This document shows, piece by piece, positions 45,101-55,240 of a stretch of 64,000 nucleotides of DNA (positions are counted from its first letter, which is position 1; every line of letters begins with the position of its first letter). Made by a program: the position numbers and the translations under genes. The stretch lies in contig JARLJW010000057.1 of the NCBI GenBank assembly GCA_031290985.1, forward strand, positions 62,001 to 126,000, written 5' to 3'. A model generated the notes under the pieces. The model did not search any database and was not told where the DNA came from. It saw nothing but the letters and a program-made list of their open reading frames with translations. The DNA is from Verrucomicrobiia bacterium. GTDB lineage: Bacteria > Verrucomicrobiota > Verrucomicrobiia > Limisphaerales > UBA11358.

Positions 45101-45892
45101 AACGACATCACCCAGCGCAAACAGGCCGAGGCGGAGATTAAAAAGTTAAACGCCGACCTGGAGCGGCGGGTGGCCGAACGCACCGCCCAGCTTGAAGCCG
45201 CCAACCAGGAGCTTGAGGCGTTCAGTTATTCCGTGTCACACGACCTGCGCGCACCGTTACGGGCGGTGAATGGGTTCGCCGGGATTGTGCTGGAAGATTA
45301 CGGCCCGCTGCTGCCGGAAGAGGGCAAACGATACCTGGCGCGCATCCGCAACGGCGGGCAGCAGATGGGGCAGTTGATCGATGATCTGCTGGCATTTGCC
45401 CGCTTAAGCCGCCAGCCCATGAGCCGGCACGTAGTGGACACGGCCCATCTGGTGCAAACGGTCTTGGATGAACTGCGGCCGCAATGGGGCGAAGAGCGGC
45501 AGATCGAAATCCGGCTGGCCGAACTGCCCCCATGCTACGGAGACACGGCGTTGCTGAAGCAAGTCTGGATCAACCTGATCTCCAACGCGGTCAAATATTC
45601 GCGCGGTCGCAAGCCGGCGGTGGTGGATATCGGCTGCGCCTGCCAAGACGGCAGGAACACGTATTTTGTCCGCGACAACGGGACGGGCTTCGACATGCAA
45701 TACGCCCATAAGTTATTTGGCGTGTTTCAACGGCTGCACCGGGCGGATGAATTTGAAGGCACCGGCGTGGGGCTGGCCATTGTGCAGCGGGTGGTCCACC
45801 GGCACCACGGCCGGGTCTGGGCGGAGGCCAAACTGGATGAAGGGGCGGCTTTTTACTTCACACTGGAAGAAGAGGACAAATATTATGAATGA
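42170..45892 (+). CDS. Hybrid multi-PAS sensor histidine kinase with DUF4118-like membrane N-terminus
   Basis: This 1240-residue kinase opens with a membrane block like DUF4118 (KdpD-type, about residues 10-115: [45 protein letters not shown]). Seven PAS/PAC-like units follow, separated by [14 protein letters not shown] linkers (about 125-995). Then comes a coiled coil, HisKA with H1024 ([19 protein letters not shown]) and HATPase ([30 protein letters not shown]). This phytochrome-like HisKA type commonly partners a single-domain receiver, and the next gene encodes one, overlapping it by eight bases. AAAGGGGCGTC is the ribosome site. Several signals are probably integrated; none can be named. 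Confidence 0.88.
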   Translation: MNLQAPTASIWRTWWMGYVCAVVTTSVAVWLRLAAGYHPGDPPLLLLLLIPIAFSAYVGGLGAGLLATAVAAAEGSYYFLPPLHSVATNRNNTPGLVSLIFVGVFISVLMRLLRSNRDRLTTALAHADELRAALDEHAIVAITDPAGRIVYVNDKFCDISKYAREELMGQDHRLINSGHHPKEFIRGLWQTIASGKVWHGEIKNRAKDGTFYWVDTTIVPFLNGEGKPRQYVAIRADITERKQAEERAVWLASFPERNPNPIVELDVAQNAICYANPAARQLFPDLEDLKLSHPLLAGLREAARNLLDEGKDLMRREIEIGESSYSQTISCNHEDRRLRIYSTDVTERKLAKVAAEREQERFKLIFESVPVGIAFAVHHPDGTMSRIINDAHLRICGLTPEQDQIPGIYVRLRHPDDSARQDELYHQALAGKLSEFSMEKRYVRFDGQVVWVVFSYRRLPRTDGGFEEVTTVVDITERRRAEEMQQRLADIVNSSDDAIISKTLEGIITSWNPGAEKIFGYASAEAVGRPILMIFPPEHFKDEADILARISRGESLEHYETVRVRKDGARVNVSVTVSPITDGKGKIIGASKIARDITARKQVENKLKESEARFRALFEQAPIGIAQGDIATISFISVNQRFCEIVGYPQAELMRMNFKQFTHPDDLPADLDNMARMVAGEIRHYRMEKRYLQKNGGVVWVSLTIVPLWAPGENPGLYMAVVEDITQRKQAVEALRESQALYHSLVEQMPAGIFRKDAAGRYVFVSRAFCQLKAMKPEEFLGKTALELGLEDAGLADNGSSHHAQIMQTGRQIEVEEEYVRADGRKFLFQVVKSPVFDATGEITGSQGVMFDATARKQAELEARESEARYRLLFDTLIEGFCTIEMIFDADSRPVDYRFLEINPAFETQTGLHGAQGRLMRNLAPDHEAHWFEIYGKVAMTGEPVHFENEAKALGRYYDVHAYRIGEPAERRVAILFNDITQRKQAEAEIKKLNADLERRVAERTAQLEAANQELEAFSYSVSHDLRAPLRAVNGFAGIVLEDYGPLLPEEGKRYLARIRNGGQQMGQLIDDLLAFARLSRQPMSRHVVDTAHLVQTVLDELRPQWGEERQIEIRLAELPPCYGDTALLKQVWINLISNAVKYSRGRKPAVVDIGCACQDGRNTYFVRDNGTGFDMQYAHKLFGVFQRLHRADEFEGTGVGLAIVQRVVHRHHGRVWAEAKLDEGAAFYFTLEEEDKYYE

Positions 45893-46331
45893 AAACACTG
45901 AAATCGAAATCCTGCTGGTGGAGGACAGCCCGGATGATCTGGACATGACCTTGCGGGCGCTGCGGAAGGCGAACCTGGCCAACAAGATCCAGGTGGCCCG
46001 CGATGGCACGGAGGCGCTGGAATTCATCTTTTGCGAGGGGCCTCACTCCGGCCGCAAAATTGAGAGCGCGCCCAAGGTGATCCTGCTGGATCTGAAACTC
46101 CCAAAAGTTGACGGGTTTGAGGTGTTGCGCCGCATCAAGGGTGATTCACGCACGAAGAGCATCCCCGTGGTCATCCTGACCTCCTCGAAGGAGCAGCGGG
46201 ACGTGGTGGAGAGCTACCATCTCGGCGTCAACAGCTACATTGTCAAACCCGTGAATTTCGAGGGCTTTATCACCGCAGTTGGTGAACTGGGGATGTACTG
46301 GCTGCTGCTGAACCAGCCACCAAAAACTTAA
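45885..46331 (+). CDS. Single-domain response regulator (Rcp1-like)
   Basis: This 148-residue receiver has no output domain. The pocket is E13/D14, the phospho-acceptor D69 ([13 protein letters not shown]), and [11 protein letters not shown] is the Lys/beta-5 region. Its ATG lies within the last codons of the PAS kinase and overlaps its stop, indicating translational coupling and a kinase/receiver pair. It may relay phosphate to another protein or act by binding a target. Confidence 0.9.
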   Translation: MNENTEIEILLVEDSPDDLDMTLRALRKANLANKIQVARDGTEALEFIFCEGPHSGRKIESAPKVILLDLKLPKVDGFEVLRRIKGDSRTKSIPVVILTSSKEQRDVVESYHLGVNSYIVKPVNFEGFITAVGELGMYWLLLNQPPKT

Positions 46332-46346
46332 ATCGTCCGGGGAAAA

Positions 46347-46886
46347 ATGAAACAGGCGCTGAAAATATTGATTGTCGAGGACAACCTTGGCGATGCGGAG
46401 TTGTTGTTGGCGGAATTACGCCGGGCGGGCTTTGATCCGCAGTGGACGCGCGTGGAGACCGAGCCGGATTTTTTGGCGGAATTAAAAAAGTCGCCGGAAC
46501 TCGTGCTCTCCGATTTTGCGATGCCGCAGTTCAGCGGGTTGCGGGCGGCGGCACTGTTACAAAGCAGCGGCCTGGACATCCCCTTCATTCTGGTATCCGG
46601 AACGGTCGGCGAGGACATGGCGGTTGAAGCGATGAAGCTGGGAGCCACGGACTACCTGCTCAAGGACCGGACGGCACGCCTGGGCAAGGCGGTGGAACAG
46701 GCGCTCCAGCAAAAGCGTCTGCGGGACGAACGCAAGCGAACCGAGGTGGAGCTCCAGAAGCAACTGCGCGAACTCCAGCGGTGGCACGAGGCCACGCTTG
46801 GCCGCGAGGATCGGATCATGGAACTGAAGCGCGAGGTCAATGAACTGTTGGCGGCGCAAAATTTGCCGCCACGTTACACGGTGTGA
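46347..46886 (+). CDS. Receiver with C-terminal coiled coil
   Basis: This 179-residue protein has a receiver at 5-125 with E11/D12 and phospho-acceptor D56 (LVLSDFAMPQFSG). A coiled coil with LQRWHEATLGREDRIMELK-type sequence follows, a tail seen after receivers in sensor-kinase operons. No enzymatic output is present. A GGGGAAAA ribosome site lies just before the ATG, 15 bp after the previous stop. It is the second of two stand-alone receivers next to two kinases, so a multi-step relay is likely. Confidence 0.85.
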   Translation: MKQALKILIVEDNLGDAELLLAELRRAGFDPQWTRVETEPDFLAELKKSPELVLSDFAMPQFSGLRAAALLQSSGLDIPFILVSGTVGEDMAVEAMKLGATDYLLKDRTARLGKAVEQALQQKRLRDERKRTEVELQKQLRELQRWHEATLGREDRIMELKREVNELLAAQNLPPRYTV

Positions 46887-46893
46887 GCCTGTC

Positions 46894-49104
46894 ATGAATG
46901 CATTGCTGCCACCCAACGAGGCCCAGCGGCTTGAAACCCTGCGGCAATATGACATATTAGACACGCCTCCGGAGCAGGCATTCGATGATCTGGCCTTGCT
47001 CGCGTCACAAATATGTGAGGTGCCGATCGCCCTGGTGTCCCTGGTTGATGAAAAACGCCAATGGTTCAAAGCCAGGATCGGGATGGAAGCAACCGAAACC
47101 GCGCGCGAGATCGCCTTCTGCGCGCACTCGATTTTGAACCCCGATCAAGTGCTGGAGGTGCCGGATGCGTGCGCGGACGCACGTTTTGCCGGCAACCCGC
47201 TCGTCACGAGCGATCCCCGCATCCGTTTTTACGCCGGGGCGCCGCTGGTGGCACACAACGGCCATGCGCTGGGTGCCTTGTGCGTGATGGACCGCGCGCC
47301 GCGCGCACTAAAGCCCGAGCAGGTGGCCGCGTTGCAGGCGCTAAGCCGGCTGGTCGTCGCCCAACTGGAGCAGAAGCGGCAAGCTCGGGAACTGACCGAT
47401 GAAGTTGCCAAGCGCATGCGGGTTGAAGAGCTGTTGCGGTACAATTTCGACCAGTTGTCCGTGAGCAAGGCGGAGGCCGACCGGCTGGTGGCGCTGGGCG
47501 AGAAATCCCGGCAAGCCCTTTTAAGCGTGCTCGAAGATGAGAAGCGTTCCGGCCAGAATCTGCGGACGAGCGAGGAGCGTTTCCGGCAACTGGCGGAAAA
47601 TATCAACGAGGTTTTCTGGATCATTGACCCGGCCACACATCAAATGCTTTACATCAGTCCGGCCTACGAGAAGATCTGGGGCCGCACCTGTGCCAGCCTT
47701 TATCAAACGCCACACACATGGTTGGACGCAATCCACCCGGATGACCGGGGCCGGATCGCGCAGGCCTCAAGCACCAAGCAATCGGACGGCAGATATGATG
47801 AGATCTACCGGATTGTGCGCCCGGACAAGTCTGAGCGCTGGGTTCATGACCGGGCTTTTCCCATTCGCAACCAGGCGGGCGAGGTTTACCGGGTGGTGGG
47901 CACGGCGGAGGACATCACCGACCGCCGGAAACTGGAGGAACAATTGCGCCATGCCCAGAAGATGGAGGCCATCGGCCAGTTGGCCGGAGGCGTGGCTCAT
48001 GATTTTAACAACATCCTTGCCGTCATCCGCATGCAATCTGACCTGATGCGGTTCGACGATGACCTGTCGGAGGAACAAAAAGGAGGCGTGGATGAAATCA
48101 CCGCCGCCGCCGAACGGGCGACCAACCTGACCCGCCAGTTGCTCCTGTTCAGCCGGCATGAGAAGATGCAGCCGCATGACCTTGATCTCGGGGAATCCGT
48201 TTCCGACCTGGCGAAGATGTTGAGGCGCATTTTGGGCGAGGACATCCAGATGCATTTCAAATTTGCTTCGCAGCCGCTGCACATCCACGCCGACCCGGGC
48301 ATGATCGACCAGGTGGTGATGAACCTGTCCATCAATGCCCGCGACGCCATGCCTAACGGAGGCAACCTCTACATTGAGACGGCTGCGGTGGACTTGGATG
48401 AACTGGCTGCCCAGCAATCCTCGCGAGCCCGGCCCGGTGCCTACGTCTGCCTGAGCGTGACCGACACCGGTTGCGGCATTTCCCCGGAAATCATGCCGCG
48501 GATCTTTGAACCGTTCTTCACCACCAAGGGCGTAGGCAAAGGCACCGGCCTTGGCCTGGCGACGGTTTTTGGGATTGTCGAGACGCATCAGGGATGGGTT
48601 GATGTCTACAGCGAGGTGGGTCGTGGAACCACCTTCCGGATTTTCTTTCCGCGGCTGAGTGTGGCCTCTTCCCGGAAAAAAAACTCCCCGGTCACCCTCC
48701 AATCTGCGGCCCGGGGGAATGAGATGATTTTGCTGGTGGAGGATGACCTCGCGCTCCGTCAGGTCTTTAAGAAAGCGCTCTTGCAACTCGGCTATCGGGT
48801 GGTTGAAGCGGGAAACGGGGCCGCCGCGCTTGAACTTTGGAATCAACATGGCAGCGAGATAAGTTTGCTGCTGACGGACCTGGTTATGCCCGGCGGGATG
48901 AACGGAAAAGAACTTGCCGAAAAGCTGCTCGCGGAAACGCCCGGGCTCAAGGTGATCTACATGAGCGGCTACAGTCCTGACATCACCTTGTCCGACCTGC
49001 ATCTGGGGCAAGGAATCCATTTTTTGGCCAAGCCCTTCGACACCTTGGCGCTGGCAAAGACAGTTCGCGCCGCCTTGGATGCAACCGGGGGCCAGTCAGG
49101 GTAA
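46894..49104 (+). CDS. GAF-PAS hybrid histidine kinase with C-terminal receiver
   Basis: This 736-residue cytosolic kinase has a GAF domain (about 5-165, [20 protein letters not shown]), a coiled linker, and a PAS domain (about 230-350, [20 protein letters not shown]). The HisKA domain carries H369 ([11 protein letters not shown]), and the HATPase shows [17 protein letters not shown] and [15 protein letters not shown]. The C-terminal receiver has D662 ([14 protein letters not shown]). The ATG at 46894 lies seven bases after the stop of the receiver gene. It has no membrane segment, so it senses an intracellular signal. Confidence 0.88.
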   Translation: MNALLPPNEAQRLETLRQYDILDTPPEQAFDDLALLASQICEVPIALVSLVDEKRQWFKARIGMEATETAREIAFCAHSILNPDQVLEVPDACADARFAGNPLVTSDPRIRFYAGAPLVAHNGHALGALCVMDRAPRALKPEQVAALQALSRLVVAQLEQKRQARELTDEVAKRMRVEELLRYNFDQLSVSKAEADRLVALGEKSRQALLSVLEDEKRSGQNLRTSEERFRQLAENINEVFWIIDPATHQMLYISPAYEKIWGRTCASLYQTPHTWLDAIHPDDRGRIAQASSTKQSDGRYDEIYRIVRPDKSERWVHDRAFPIRNQAGEVYRVVGTAEDITDRRKLEEQLRHAQKMEAIGQLAGGVAHDFNNILAVIRMQSDLMRFDDDLSEEQKGGVDEITAAAERATNLTRQLLLFSRHEKMQPHDLDLGESVSDLAKMLRRILGEDIQMHFKFASQPLHIHADPGMIDQVVMNLSINARDAMPNGGNLYIETAAVDLDELAAQQSSRARPGAYVCLSVTDTGCGISPEIMPRIFEPFFTTKGVGKGTGLGLATVFGIVETHQGWVDVYSEVGRGTTFRIFFPRLSVASSRKKNSPVTLQSAARGNEMILLVEDDLALRQVFKKALLQLGYRVVEAGNGAAALELWNQHGSEISLLLTDLVMPGGMNGKELAEKLLAETPGLKVIYMSGYSPDITLSDLHLGQGIHFLAKPFDTLALAKTVRAALDATGGQSG

Positions 49105-49121
49105 GTAATCCGCCGGTCAAA

Positions 49122-49499
49122 TTACGGCAGGACGTGCTGGGGGTCGACGCTGGTACCGATCGAGCAAGTAGGTTGATCTCCAACTTTTTCCATGTCATAG
49201 GTGCCATGTGACGGACAAGCTGGAATTTTCCCGGCGGAATTCATCTTGATATATGGCGTTAGATCAAGATTAAGACTGACGTGATCGCCGGTGGTTTTGT
49301 TGTGTTCAATGCCGAATTCATCCGAGGCGTCGCTAATCTTATGAAGATTGTTGATGCACGCATTCGCCTGGGAGGTGGCCCGGGACCTGACAAGATTTGG
49401 AATGGCCATTGCCGCCAGCAAGCCGATGATCGCAACAACAATCATGATCTCCACGAGGGTAAACCCGTGGGGCCGGGGCATTGCGTTAGAGTTTTTCAT
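49122..49499 (-). CDS. Type IV pilin/type II pseudopilin-like prepilin
   Basis: This 125-residue prepilin starts at the ATG at 49499, giving a short leader cut at G/F in RPHGFTLVEIMIVVAII, followed by the N-terminal helix. An upstream ATG at 49532 is in frame. The C-terminal region has PACPSHGTYDMEKVGDQPTC, with two Cys likely to form the pilin disulphide loop. The gene stands alone, convergent with the hybrid kinase, about 14 kb from the pilM operon. It could be a subunit of that system or of a secretion pseudopilus. Confidence 0.85.
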   Translation of the reverse strand: MKNSNAMPRPHGFTLVEIMIVVAIIGLLAAMAIPNLVRSRATSQANACINNLHKISDASDEFGIEHNKTTGDHVSLNLDLTPYIKMNSAGKIPACPSHGTYDMEKVGDQPTCSIGTSVDPQHVLP

Positions 49500-49752
49500 G
49501 GCGGCTTCTGATCGACATGGCACATCAAGCATTTTCTATTCCGGTCACAGGCGCGCAAATATCACCGGGGTTTTCAATTAGTTGTCCCGGATCAACGCAG
49601 ATCTGAATGGTAATGAGACAGCCAGCTTTTCCTTGCGGCCGGGCTTTTTAGCGTCGGAATGAAAAGCAGCGGCTCCGTTGAATTGATGCAAACAATGCAG
49701 ACACACTTTTTTCGATTAACACTGTTCATGGAACCCGGGGTACAAACGAGCC

Positions 49753-50361
49753 ATGAAAATTATCTTAAGTGTCCTGGCCCAGTTCGCAGCCGTGGTATTT
49801 GTCGCCGAATTTATCGCCGGGGTGGTCCATTGGTTTGAAGATGCCTATATCCGCGAACGTACGCCGCTGGTTGGCCGGCTCATTGGGCGTCCCAACATCG
49901 TGCATCACCATTACCCGCGTTTTATGACGCGGCACAGCTGGTGGCAAAGCTCATGGGATCTCGTCCTGCTCGCCGCCATGTTGATTGTCGGGGCGTGGTG
50001 CCTTGGCTTGCTGACGTGGCCGGTCTGGCTGTTTGCCATCCTCGCGGCGAACGCCAATGAGTTTCACAAATGGGCGCATCGCACGCGCAAGGAAAACGGA
50101 CGCATCATCTCCTTCCTGCAAGACATCCGGCTTTTGCAAACCGGCCGGCATCACGCGCTGCACCACACCGATCCAAAGAACAGCCATTACTGCACCATCA
50201 CTAATTATCTGAACCCCGTGCTCGACGGCATCCGTTTCTGGGACGGCCTTGAATGGCTGCTGGCCAGAACCATCGGTTTGAAACGGCAGCCCGACACGTC
50301 GGTGCGTGGTCATGGCCCCGGGCCGGCGTGGCTCGCGGAATTCCGGGCGGTACAAGGGTAG
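49753..50361 (+). CDS. Plasmanylethanolamine desaturase-like membrane enzyme (CarF/TMEM189 type)
   Basis: This 202-residue membrane protein has hydrophobic helices at about 5-25 and 68-102 and a dense set of histidines: H26, H51-H53 (NIVHHHYP), H105/H109 (NEFHKWAH), H133/H134/H137/H138 (GRHHALHHTDPKNSH) and H145. This pattern belongs to the lipid desaturase family of CarF and TMEM189, which introduce the vinyl-ether double bond of plasmalogens. A fatty-acid desaturase of another kind is possible, but the HHALHHTDPKNSHYC segment is diagnostic in my reading. It would act on ether phospholipids in the inner membrane. Confidence 0.8.
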   Translation: MKIILSVLAQFAAVVFVAEFIAGVVHWFEDAYIRERTPLVGRLIGRPNIVHHHYPRFMTRHSWWQSSWDLVLLAAMLIVGAWCLGLLTWPVWLFAILAANANEFHKWAHRTRKENGRIISFLQDIRLLQTGRHHALHHTDPKNSHYCTITNYLNPVLDGIRFWDGLEWLLARTIGLKRQPDTSVRGHGPGPAWLAEFRAVQG

Positions 50362-50828
50362 AGGCTCGCGCAAACCTGAACTGATTCCATGACATTGGCC
50401 GGCTGTCTTAAACCATGAACTTCCCGCATTGCCAAATTTTCAACGTGTCAGGTCGCCGCCTTGTTGATTCTGGTGCCTGGCGCCCGGGGGATTTGGCGGC
50501 GGAGAGCCCGGGCGGCATGGAATGATTGAACATCGCTGCGGACGATGCTGGCCGAAAATTTTTCGATTCACCGGTTGCCGGCGCGGGCGGTTAGGATGCA
50601 TACCAGCAAATACCACATCGCAACCACCGGACACCATGAAAAGCAAAGGCATCAACAAAACCCACTCCGCGCATGCGGCTGCCAGTGGGAGTGGCACCAC
50701 ATTTTTGGCCATCGGAAGACAAAACATGTGCATTGTTCACCATTGCAGGGAATGCGAGGCTTTTAAAAATAGGACAGGGTCTCTTGATTTCGTCATGGCC
50801 TAAGGAAAGAAACAAGCGAGCCTTTCAC
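50362..50828. other. 467-bp intergenic region with composite element A
   Basis: No supported gene is seen. It holds CATCG-N7-CGATG and the linked boxes at 50531-50599, described separately. Two overlapping short frames follow the element; one, from 50637, would encode 55 residues with a CIVHHCREC cluster, but it has no ribosome site and no family. Confidence 0.45.
50531..50599 (+). promoter_or_regulatory. Composite element A: CATCG-N7-CGATG plus spaced boxes
   Basis: Inverted repeat CATCG/CGATG is at 50531-50547, TTTTTCGATTC at 50559-50569, then exactly 21 nt, then TTAGGATGC at 50591-50599. The same arrangement is found at 55849-55916 and 58868-58936. It lies 229 bp upstream of the activase gene. 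Confidence 0.6.
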
Positions 50829-53800
50829 ATGAAAACACCGGGAAAATTTGATCCAAAAACACCTGCGGGCGGCACGCCATTTCGTTCGATCGGCATTGAT
50901 ATCGGCGCGGAAAACATCAAGTTGGTGGAAATCTTGCGGGAGGAGAAGGGCTTTAAATCAGGCCGGCGCGAAATCCTTGAACACGGGCATAAGCCGGGTG
51001 CGGTGCTGCTTCAAATTTTGCAACGTTGGGATTGGCCGGGCGTGTCTGCCGCCGCCGTGACCGGCCGTTTTTCAACGCAGATTGACCTGCCGCACATCCC
51101 GGCCAAGCAGGCCCAGTTGCGCGGCTATCGTTTTTTGTTCGGCGACGAGCCCGCCACCATCGTCAACATCGGCAGCCACGGTTTTTCCGTGCTGGAAGTC
51201 CGGGCGAACGGGCTGACGGTGTTCCGCGAGAATGGCCGGTGTTCTCAAGGCACCGGCAATTTTCTGCGGCAACTGGTCCAGCGGTTTTCCCTTACGGTCG
51301 AGGAGGCCAGCGCCTTGTGCGCCGATGTGCCGAACCCGGCGCCATTGTCGGGTCGTTGCCCGGTAATCCTCAAGACGGACATGACGCACCTCGCCAACAA
51401 GGGGGAAAGCCGTGCCCGGATCCTCGCCGGGCTGTTTGATGCGGTTTGCGAGAATGTCTCCGTGCTCATCAAGCCTGGTGTCAGTCCCGCCCGGGTGCTG
51501 CTCACGGGCGGCGTCAGCCGGTCGGCGCGGGTGCGGCGGGTTTTCGGCGAATTGCTGGCGAAGCAGGGGATGCAACTCGTGGTGGCGGACGAGGAGCAGA
51601 TGCTCTGCCTCGAAGCACTGGGATGTGCGTTGATCGCCGGGGAGAATCCGGTGCCGCCGCCTGCGCCGGAAAAATTGATTTTACCACCGCGTGAATTAAA
51701 GCTGGAGCGACTGCCTGCCCTGGCGGATTCACTCACGCAGGTGCGCCGGATGCCGGTGCAGCCCTGGGCCAAGGTGAACGGCGAATTCCGCCGGCTTGTC
51801 CTTGGCTTTGACATCGGTTCCACCGGTTCCAAGGTTGTGGCGCTGGATGTGGCGACCCGGGAAACAGTCTGGGAAGCATACCGCCAGACGCTGGGCGACC
51901 CGGTGGGGGCAGCGCAGGATTTGCTGCGGCGTTTCACGGAAAATCCGGCGGCGAAATATCCGGTGATTGCGTTTGGCGCCACCGGCAGCGGGCGCGAGGT
52001 GGCCGGGTCGCTGCTCACTTCCTGCTATGGCAAGGAGGCGGTGTTCATCGTCAATGAAATCGTGGCCCACGCCACGGGCGCGTTGCATTTCGATCCGCGC
52101 GTGGACACGATTTTTGAGATCGGCGGGCAGGATGCAAAATACACCCGGCTGGGCGAGGGCCGGATCATTGATTGCGCCATGAACGAGGCGTGCAGCGCGG
52201 GAACCGGCTCGTTCATCGAGGAACAAGGCCGCAAATTTTCAGGCATCGAGGATGTCTGTCAACTGGGCAAGGCGGCACAGGCGGCGCCAGCGGGGGTGTC
52301 ATTGGGCCAACATTGTTCGGTGTTCATGGCCGAGGTCATTGATGAAGCGGTTGCCGCCGGCGTGGAACAACCGGCGATCATCTCCGGCCTTTATGATTCC
52401 ATCATCAAGAATTATCTCAACCGCGTTAAGGGCAACCGCTCCATCGGCAAGGTGATTTTCTGCCAGGGCATGCCGTTTTCGGCCGATGCGCTCGCCGCGG
52501 CGGTGGCGCGGCAGACGGGCAGCGAAGTCATTGTACCGCCCAATCCCGGCACGGTCGGGGCGATGGGCATCGCGATGCTGGCCGCGCGCGAACTGGATGT
52601 GGCCCGGCTTGCCCCGCTGGAGCTGACACGGTTTTTGAATGCGAAAGTGGAGCAGAAGGACACTTTCGTCTGCGGCTCAAATCGCGGCTGCGGCGGTGCG
52701 GGCAATCATTGCCGCATTGAACGGCTGCGAACGGTGGTCGCAAATCAGCGGGCAAATTTTACATGGGGCGGCGGCTGTTCATTGTACGACAAAGGCACGC
52801 GCAAAAAGAAATTGCCCGACTTGGCGCCCGATCCATTCCGCGAGCGGGATGATCGCCTGCAAAAGCTGTTGGCGCCGCTTATCAAGTCCCGGGGTGGCCG
52901 TCGCGTTGCGATGAGTGATGAATTCATGACGAAGGGGTTGTTCCCGTTTTTCGCGGCATATCTTCATGCCGCCGGATTGGATCTGGAAATCGTGAGCGGC
53001 GCGGGGCCGGAGATGCTCAAGCGCGGGATTCAAGCGGCCAACGCGCCATTTTGCGCGCCGATGCAATTGTTTCACGGCGTGGCGCAACAACTGGCGGCAA
53101 GCGGCGCCGACTGGATGTTTGTGCCGATGATCCGCAGCCTTCCAGGTGCGCGCGGGCAGCAATGCGCAACCATTTGTCCCATTGTCCAAGGCGCGCCAAA
53201 AGTGGTGGAACACTGCCTGGGTACCGCCAGACCGCCGCGCATGTTGTCGCCCTTGATCAATGTCGGGGAAGGAAATCTGGAGTCACGGGAGTTTTTAGGA
53301 AGCTGCGCCCAGTTGGCGAAGGAACTGGGACTGAATGAACGGCAGGGCAGGGCGGCATGGTTGGCTGGAGTCGCGGCGCAGAATGAATTTGACGCCGGCG
53401 GCCGGGAATCGGGCCGGCGCGCGCTGGAGTTTTGCCGTGCGCAGAATCTCGTGCCCGTGGTGGTGCTGGGGCGCGATTACACGATCTATAATAAAGTATT
53501 GAATTCGAATGTGCCGGCCATCCTGCGCGAGCGGGGAGCCGTCGGAATTCCGGTTGATTGCTTCCCGCTGGATGCGCATACGCCATTGTTCGACGACATG
53601 TATTGGGGCTATGGCCAGACCATTTTACGGGCGGCGCACCAGGTGCGGCGCGCGCCGGGAGTTTATGCGCTGTATTGCAGCAATTATTCGTGCGGCCCGG
53701 ACAGCTTCAATCTGCATTTCGCGGCGTATGCGATGTCCGGGAAGCCGTTCGTGGTGATCGAGACGGACGGACATTCCGGCGATGCCGGCACGCGCACACG

Positions 53801-55223
53801 CGTGGAGGCGTTCCTGCACTGCGTCGAGGAGGACCGGCGCGTGGCCAAAAACGGGAAAGGGGCGAATGATTTTTCCAACATCCAGTTCAGCGGCCTGAAG
53901 CTTGGCGATTTTCATCGGCGCAACGGCAAGTCCGAAACCATGCTGGTATCTTACATTGGCCCCGCGTCCGAAGCGGTGGCGGCGGTGTTCAAGGGGCTGG
54001 GTTTGAACGCGGAAAGCCTGCCGCCACCCGATGCGGAGTCGTTGCGGATCGGGCGGCGGCACACCTCCGGCAAGGAATGCCTGCCCATGCCCTACACGCT
54101 CGGCTCGCTCATCCAGCGTTTGGAACGTGCGCCGGCGGATGAAAAATTTGTTTACCTCATGCCCAGCACAAACGGCCCTTGTCGTTTCGGGGTCTATAAT
54201 CTGCTCAACAACATCGTTCTCGACCGGCTGGGCTGGCGCGATCGTGTCCGCATCTGGTCGCCCAAGGACACCGGTTATTTCGATGACATGCCGGCCGGCA
54301 CCGAAATGCTGGTGTTCGCGAGCATGGCGGCATGCGATATGTTGCTGCAGGCAAAATTGGACGTCCGCCCGCTGGAATTGAAACCGGGGGCGGCGGAAAA
54401 ACTTTATGAGCGGTTTCACCGTGAACTTCTGGCTCAGGTTGAGAAAGCTGCGCGCGGTAATCTCTCGCTTGGTGAGTCGCTCTGGCAGGTCGCTGGCGCA
54501 AAGTTGTTTGGCATCCACAAACTGTTGGCGGAAGCGGGCCGTGAGTTTGCCGCACTCCGCGGGCCGGGTGAACTGCCTTGTGTGGAATTGACGGGGGAGA
54601 TTTACGTCCGCGGCGTGGATAACAGCAACGACTTGCTGATTAAGAAGCTGGAGGCGCGAGGATTGCGGGTACACCTCGCCCCAAAGATAGAATGGGTCAG
54701 CTACTGTGCGCATAGACAACGGGAGGTGGGCGGTCGCAACCGGCTGGCGGATGGTTTCAGCAATCTGGTGCGGCAGCGGATCCAGCGCACGGCGTGGTCG
54801 GCCATGGCAGCGCAGCTCGGTTGGCCGCCGATCGCCTCAACCGCCGATACTTTGGCGGCGGCGGAACCCTATGTGCATCCCGCGCTCGAAGGTGAGGCGG
54901 TTTTAAGCGTCGGCGCGCCGCTGCATGAATATCGCCATGGCCATATTGATGCCGTGGTGAGCGTTGGCCCGCTGGAATGCATGCCGACGAAGATCGCCGA
55001 GGCGCAATGGCATCATGTGACCGAGCGGGAGGGGGTGTTGAGCCTGACGCTGGCCTTCAACGGCGACCCGATCAACCCGGCGGCGCTGGACAACTTTGCG
55101 TTTGAAGTCAAAGAAAGGTTCAAAACCAGAAAGCAGCCCGCTTTGCCGGTGATTCCAAGCAAGGAGACAGCCAGGCGGCAAGATTTGATTGACGCGAGAA
55201 CTGATTTGCCGCACACCAGATAG
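50829..55223 (+). CDS. Giant acyl-CoA dehydratase activase-like protein (BadF/HgdC type with DUF2229)
   Basis: This 1464-residue protein has two actin-fold BadF/BadG/HgdC domains. The first (about 15-325, IGIDIGAENIKLVEI, CSQGTGNF, TGGVSRSARV) and the second (about 325-620, LGFDIGSTGSKVVAL, EACSAGTGSFIEEQ, GQHCSVFMAE) both keep the two Cys that hold the shared [4Fe-4S] cluster in HgdC. A Cys-rich stretch follows (CGSNRGCGGAGNHC, GGGCSLYD), then a long DUF2229-type/HgdB-like region (about 670-1450). The known family activates 2-hydroxyacyl-CoA dehydratases by ATP-driven electron transfer; these giant forms have no firmly assigned substrate. No separate dehydratase subunit genes are adjacent. 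Confidence 0.85.
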   Translation: MKTPGKFDPKTPAGGTPFRSIGIDIGAENIKLVEILREEKGFKSGRREILEHGHKPGAVLLQILQRWDWPGVSAAAVTGRFSTQIDLPHIPAKQAQLRGYRFLFGDEPATIVNIGSHGFSVLEVRANGLTVFRENGRCSQGTGNFLRQLVQRFSLTVEEASALCADVPNPAPLSGRCPVILKTDMTHLANKGESRARILAGLFDAVCENVSVLIKPGVSPARVLLTGGVSRSARVRRVFGELLAKQGMQLVVADEEQMLCLEALGCALIAGENPVPPPAPEKLILPPRELKLERLPALADSLTQVRRMPVQPWAKVNGEFRRLVLGFDIGSTGSKVVALDVATRETVWEAYRQTLGDPVGAAQDLLRRFTENPAAKYPVIAFGATGSGREVAGSLLTSCYGKEAVFIVNEIVAHATGALHFDPRVDTIFEIGGQDAKYTRLGEGRIIDCAMNEACSAGTGSFIEEQGRKFSGIEDVCQLGKAAQAAPAGVSLGQHCSVFMAEVIDEAVAAGVEQPAIISGLYDSIIKNYLNRVKGNRSIGKVIFCQGMPFSADALAAAVARQTGSEVIVPPNPGTVGAMGIAMLAARELDVARLAPLELTRFLNAKVEQKDTFVCGSNRGCGGAGNHCRIERLRTVVANQRANFTWGGGCSLYDKGTRKKKLPDLAPDPFRERDDRLQKLLAPLIKSRGGRRVAMSDEFMTKGLFPFFAAYLHAAGLDLEIVSGAGPEMLKRGIQAANAPFCAPMQLFHGVAQQLAASGADWMFVPMIRSLPGARGQQCATICPIVQGAPKVVEHCLGTARPPRMLSPLINVGEGNLESREFLGSCAQLAKELGLNERQGRAAWLAGVAAQNEFDAGGRESGRRALEFCRAQNLVPVVVLGRDYTIYNKVLNSNVPAILRERGAVGIPVDCFPLDAHTPLFDDMYWGYGQTILRAAHQVRRAPGVYALYCSNYSCGPDSFNLHFAAYAMSGKPFVVIETDGHSGDAGTRTRVEAFLHCVEEDRRVAKNGKGANDFSNIQFSGLKLGDFHRRNGKSETMLVSYIGPASEAVAAVFKGLGLNAESLPPPDAESLRIGRRHTSGKECLPMPYTLGSLIQRLERAPADEKFVYLMPSTNGPCRFGVYNLLNNIVLDRLGWRDRVRIWSPKDTGYFDDMPAGTEMLVFASMAACDMLLQAKLDVRPLELKPGAAEKLYERFHRELLAQVEKAARGNLSLGESLWQVAGAKLFGIHKLLAEAGREFAALRGPGELPCVELTGEIYVRGVDNSNDLLIKKLEARGLRVHLAPKIEWVSYCAHRQREVGGRNRLADGFSNLVRQRIQRTAWSAMAAQLGWPPIASTADTLAAAEPYVHPALEGEAVLSVGAPLHEYRHGHIDAVVSVGPLECMPTKIAEAQWHHVTEREGVLSLTLAFNGDPINPAALDNFAFEVKERFKTRKQPALPVIPSKETARRQDLIDARTDLPHTR

Positions 55224-55240
55224 CAACACCAACTCAGCCT

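Noticed and set aside
50598..50803. Two overlapping short frames after composite element A, one with a CIVHHCREC cluster
   Set aside because: No ribosome site or family; the His/Cys cluster alone is too weak to call a gene.
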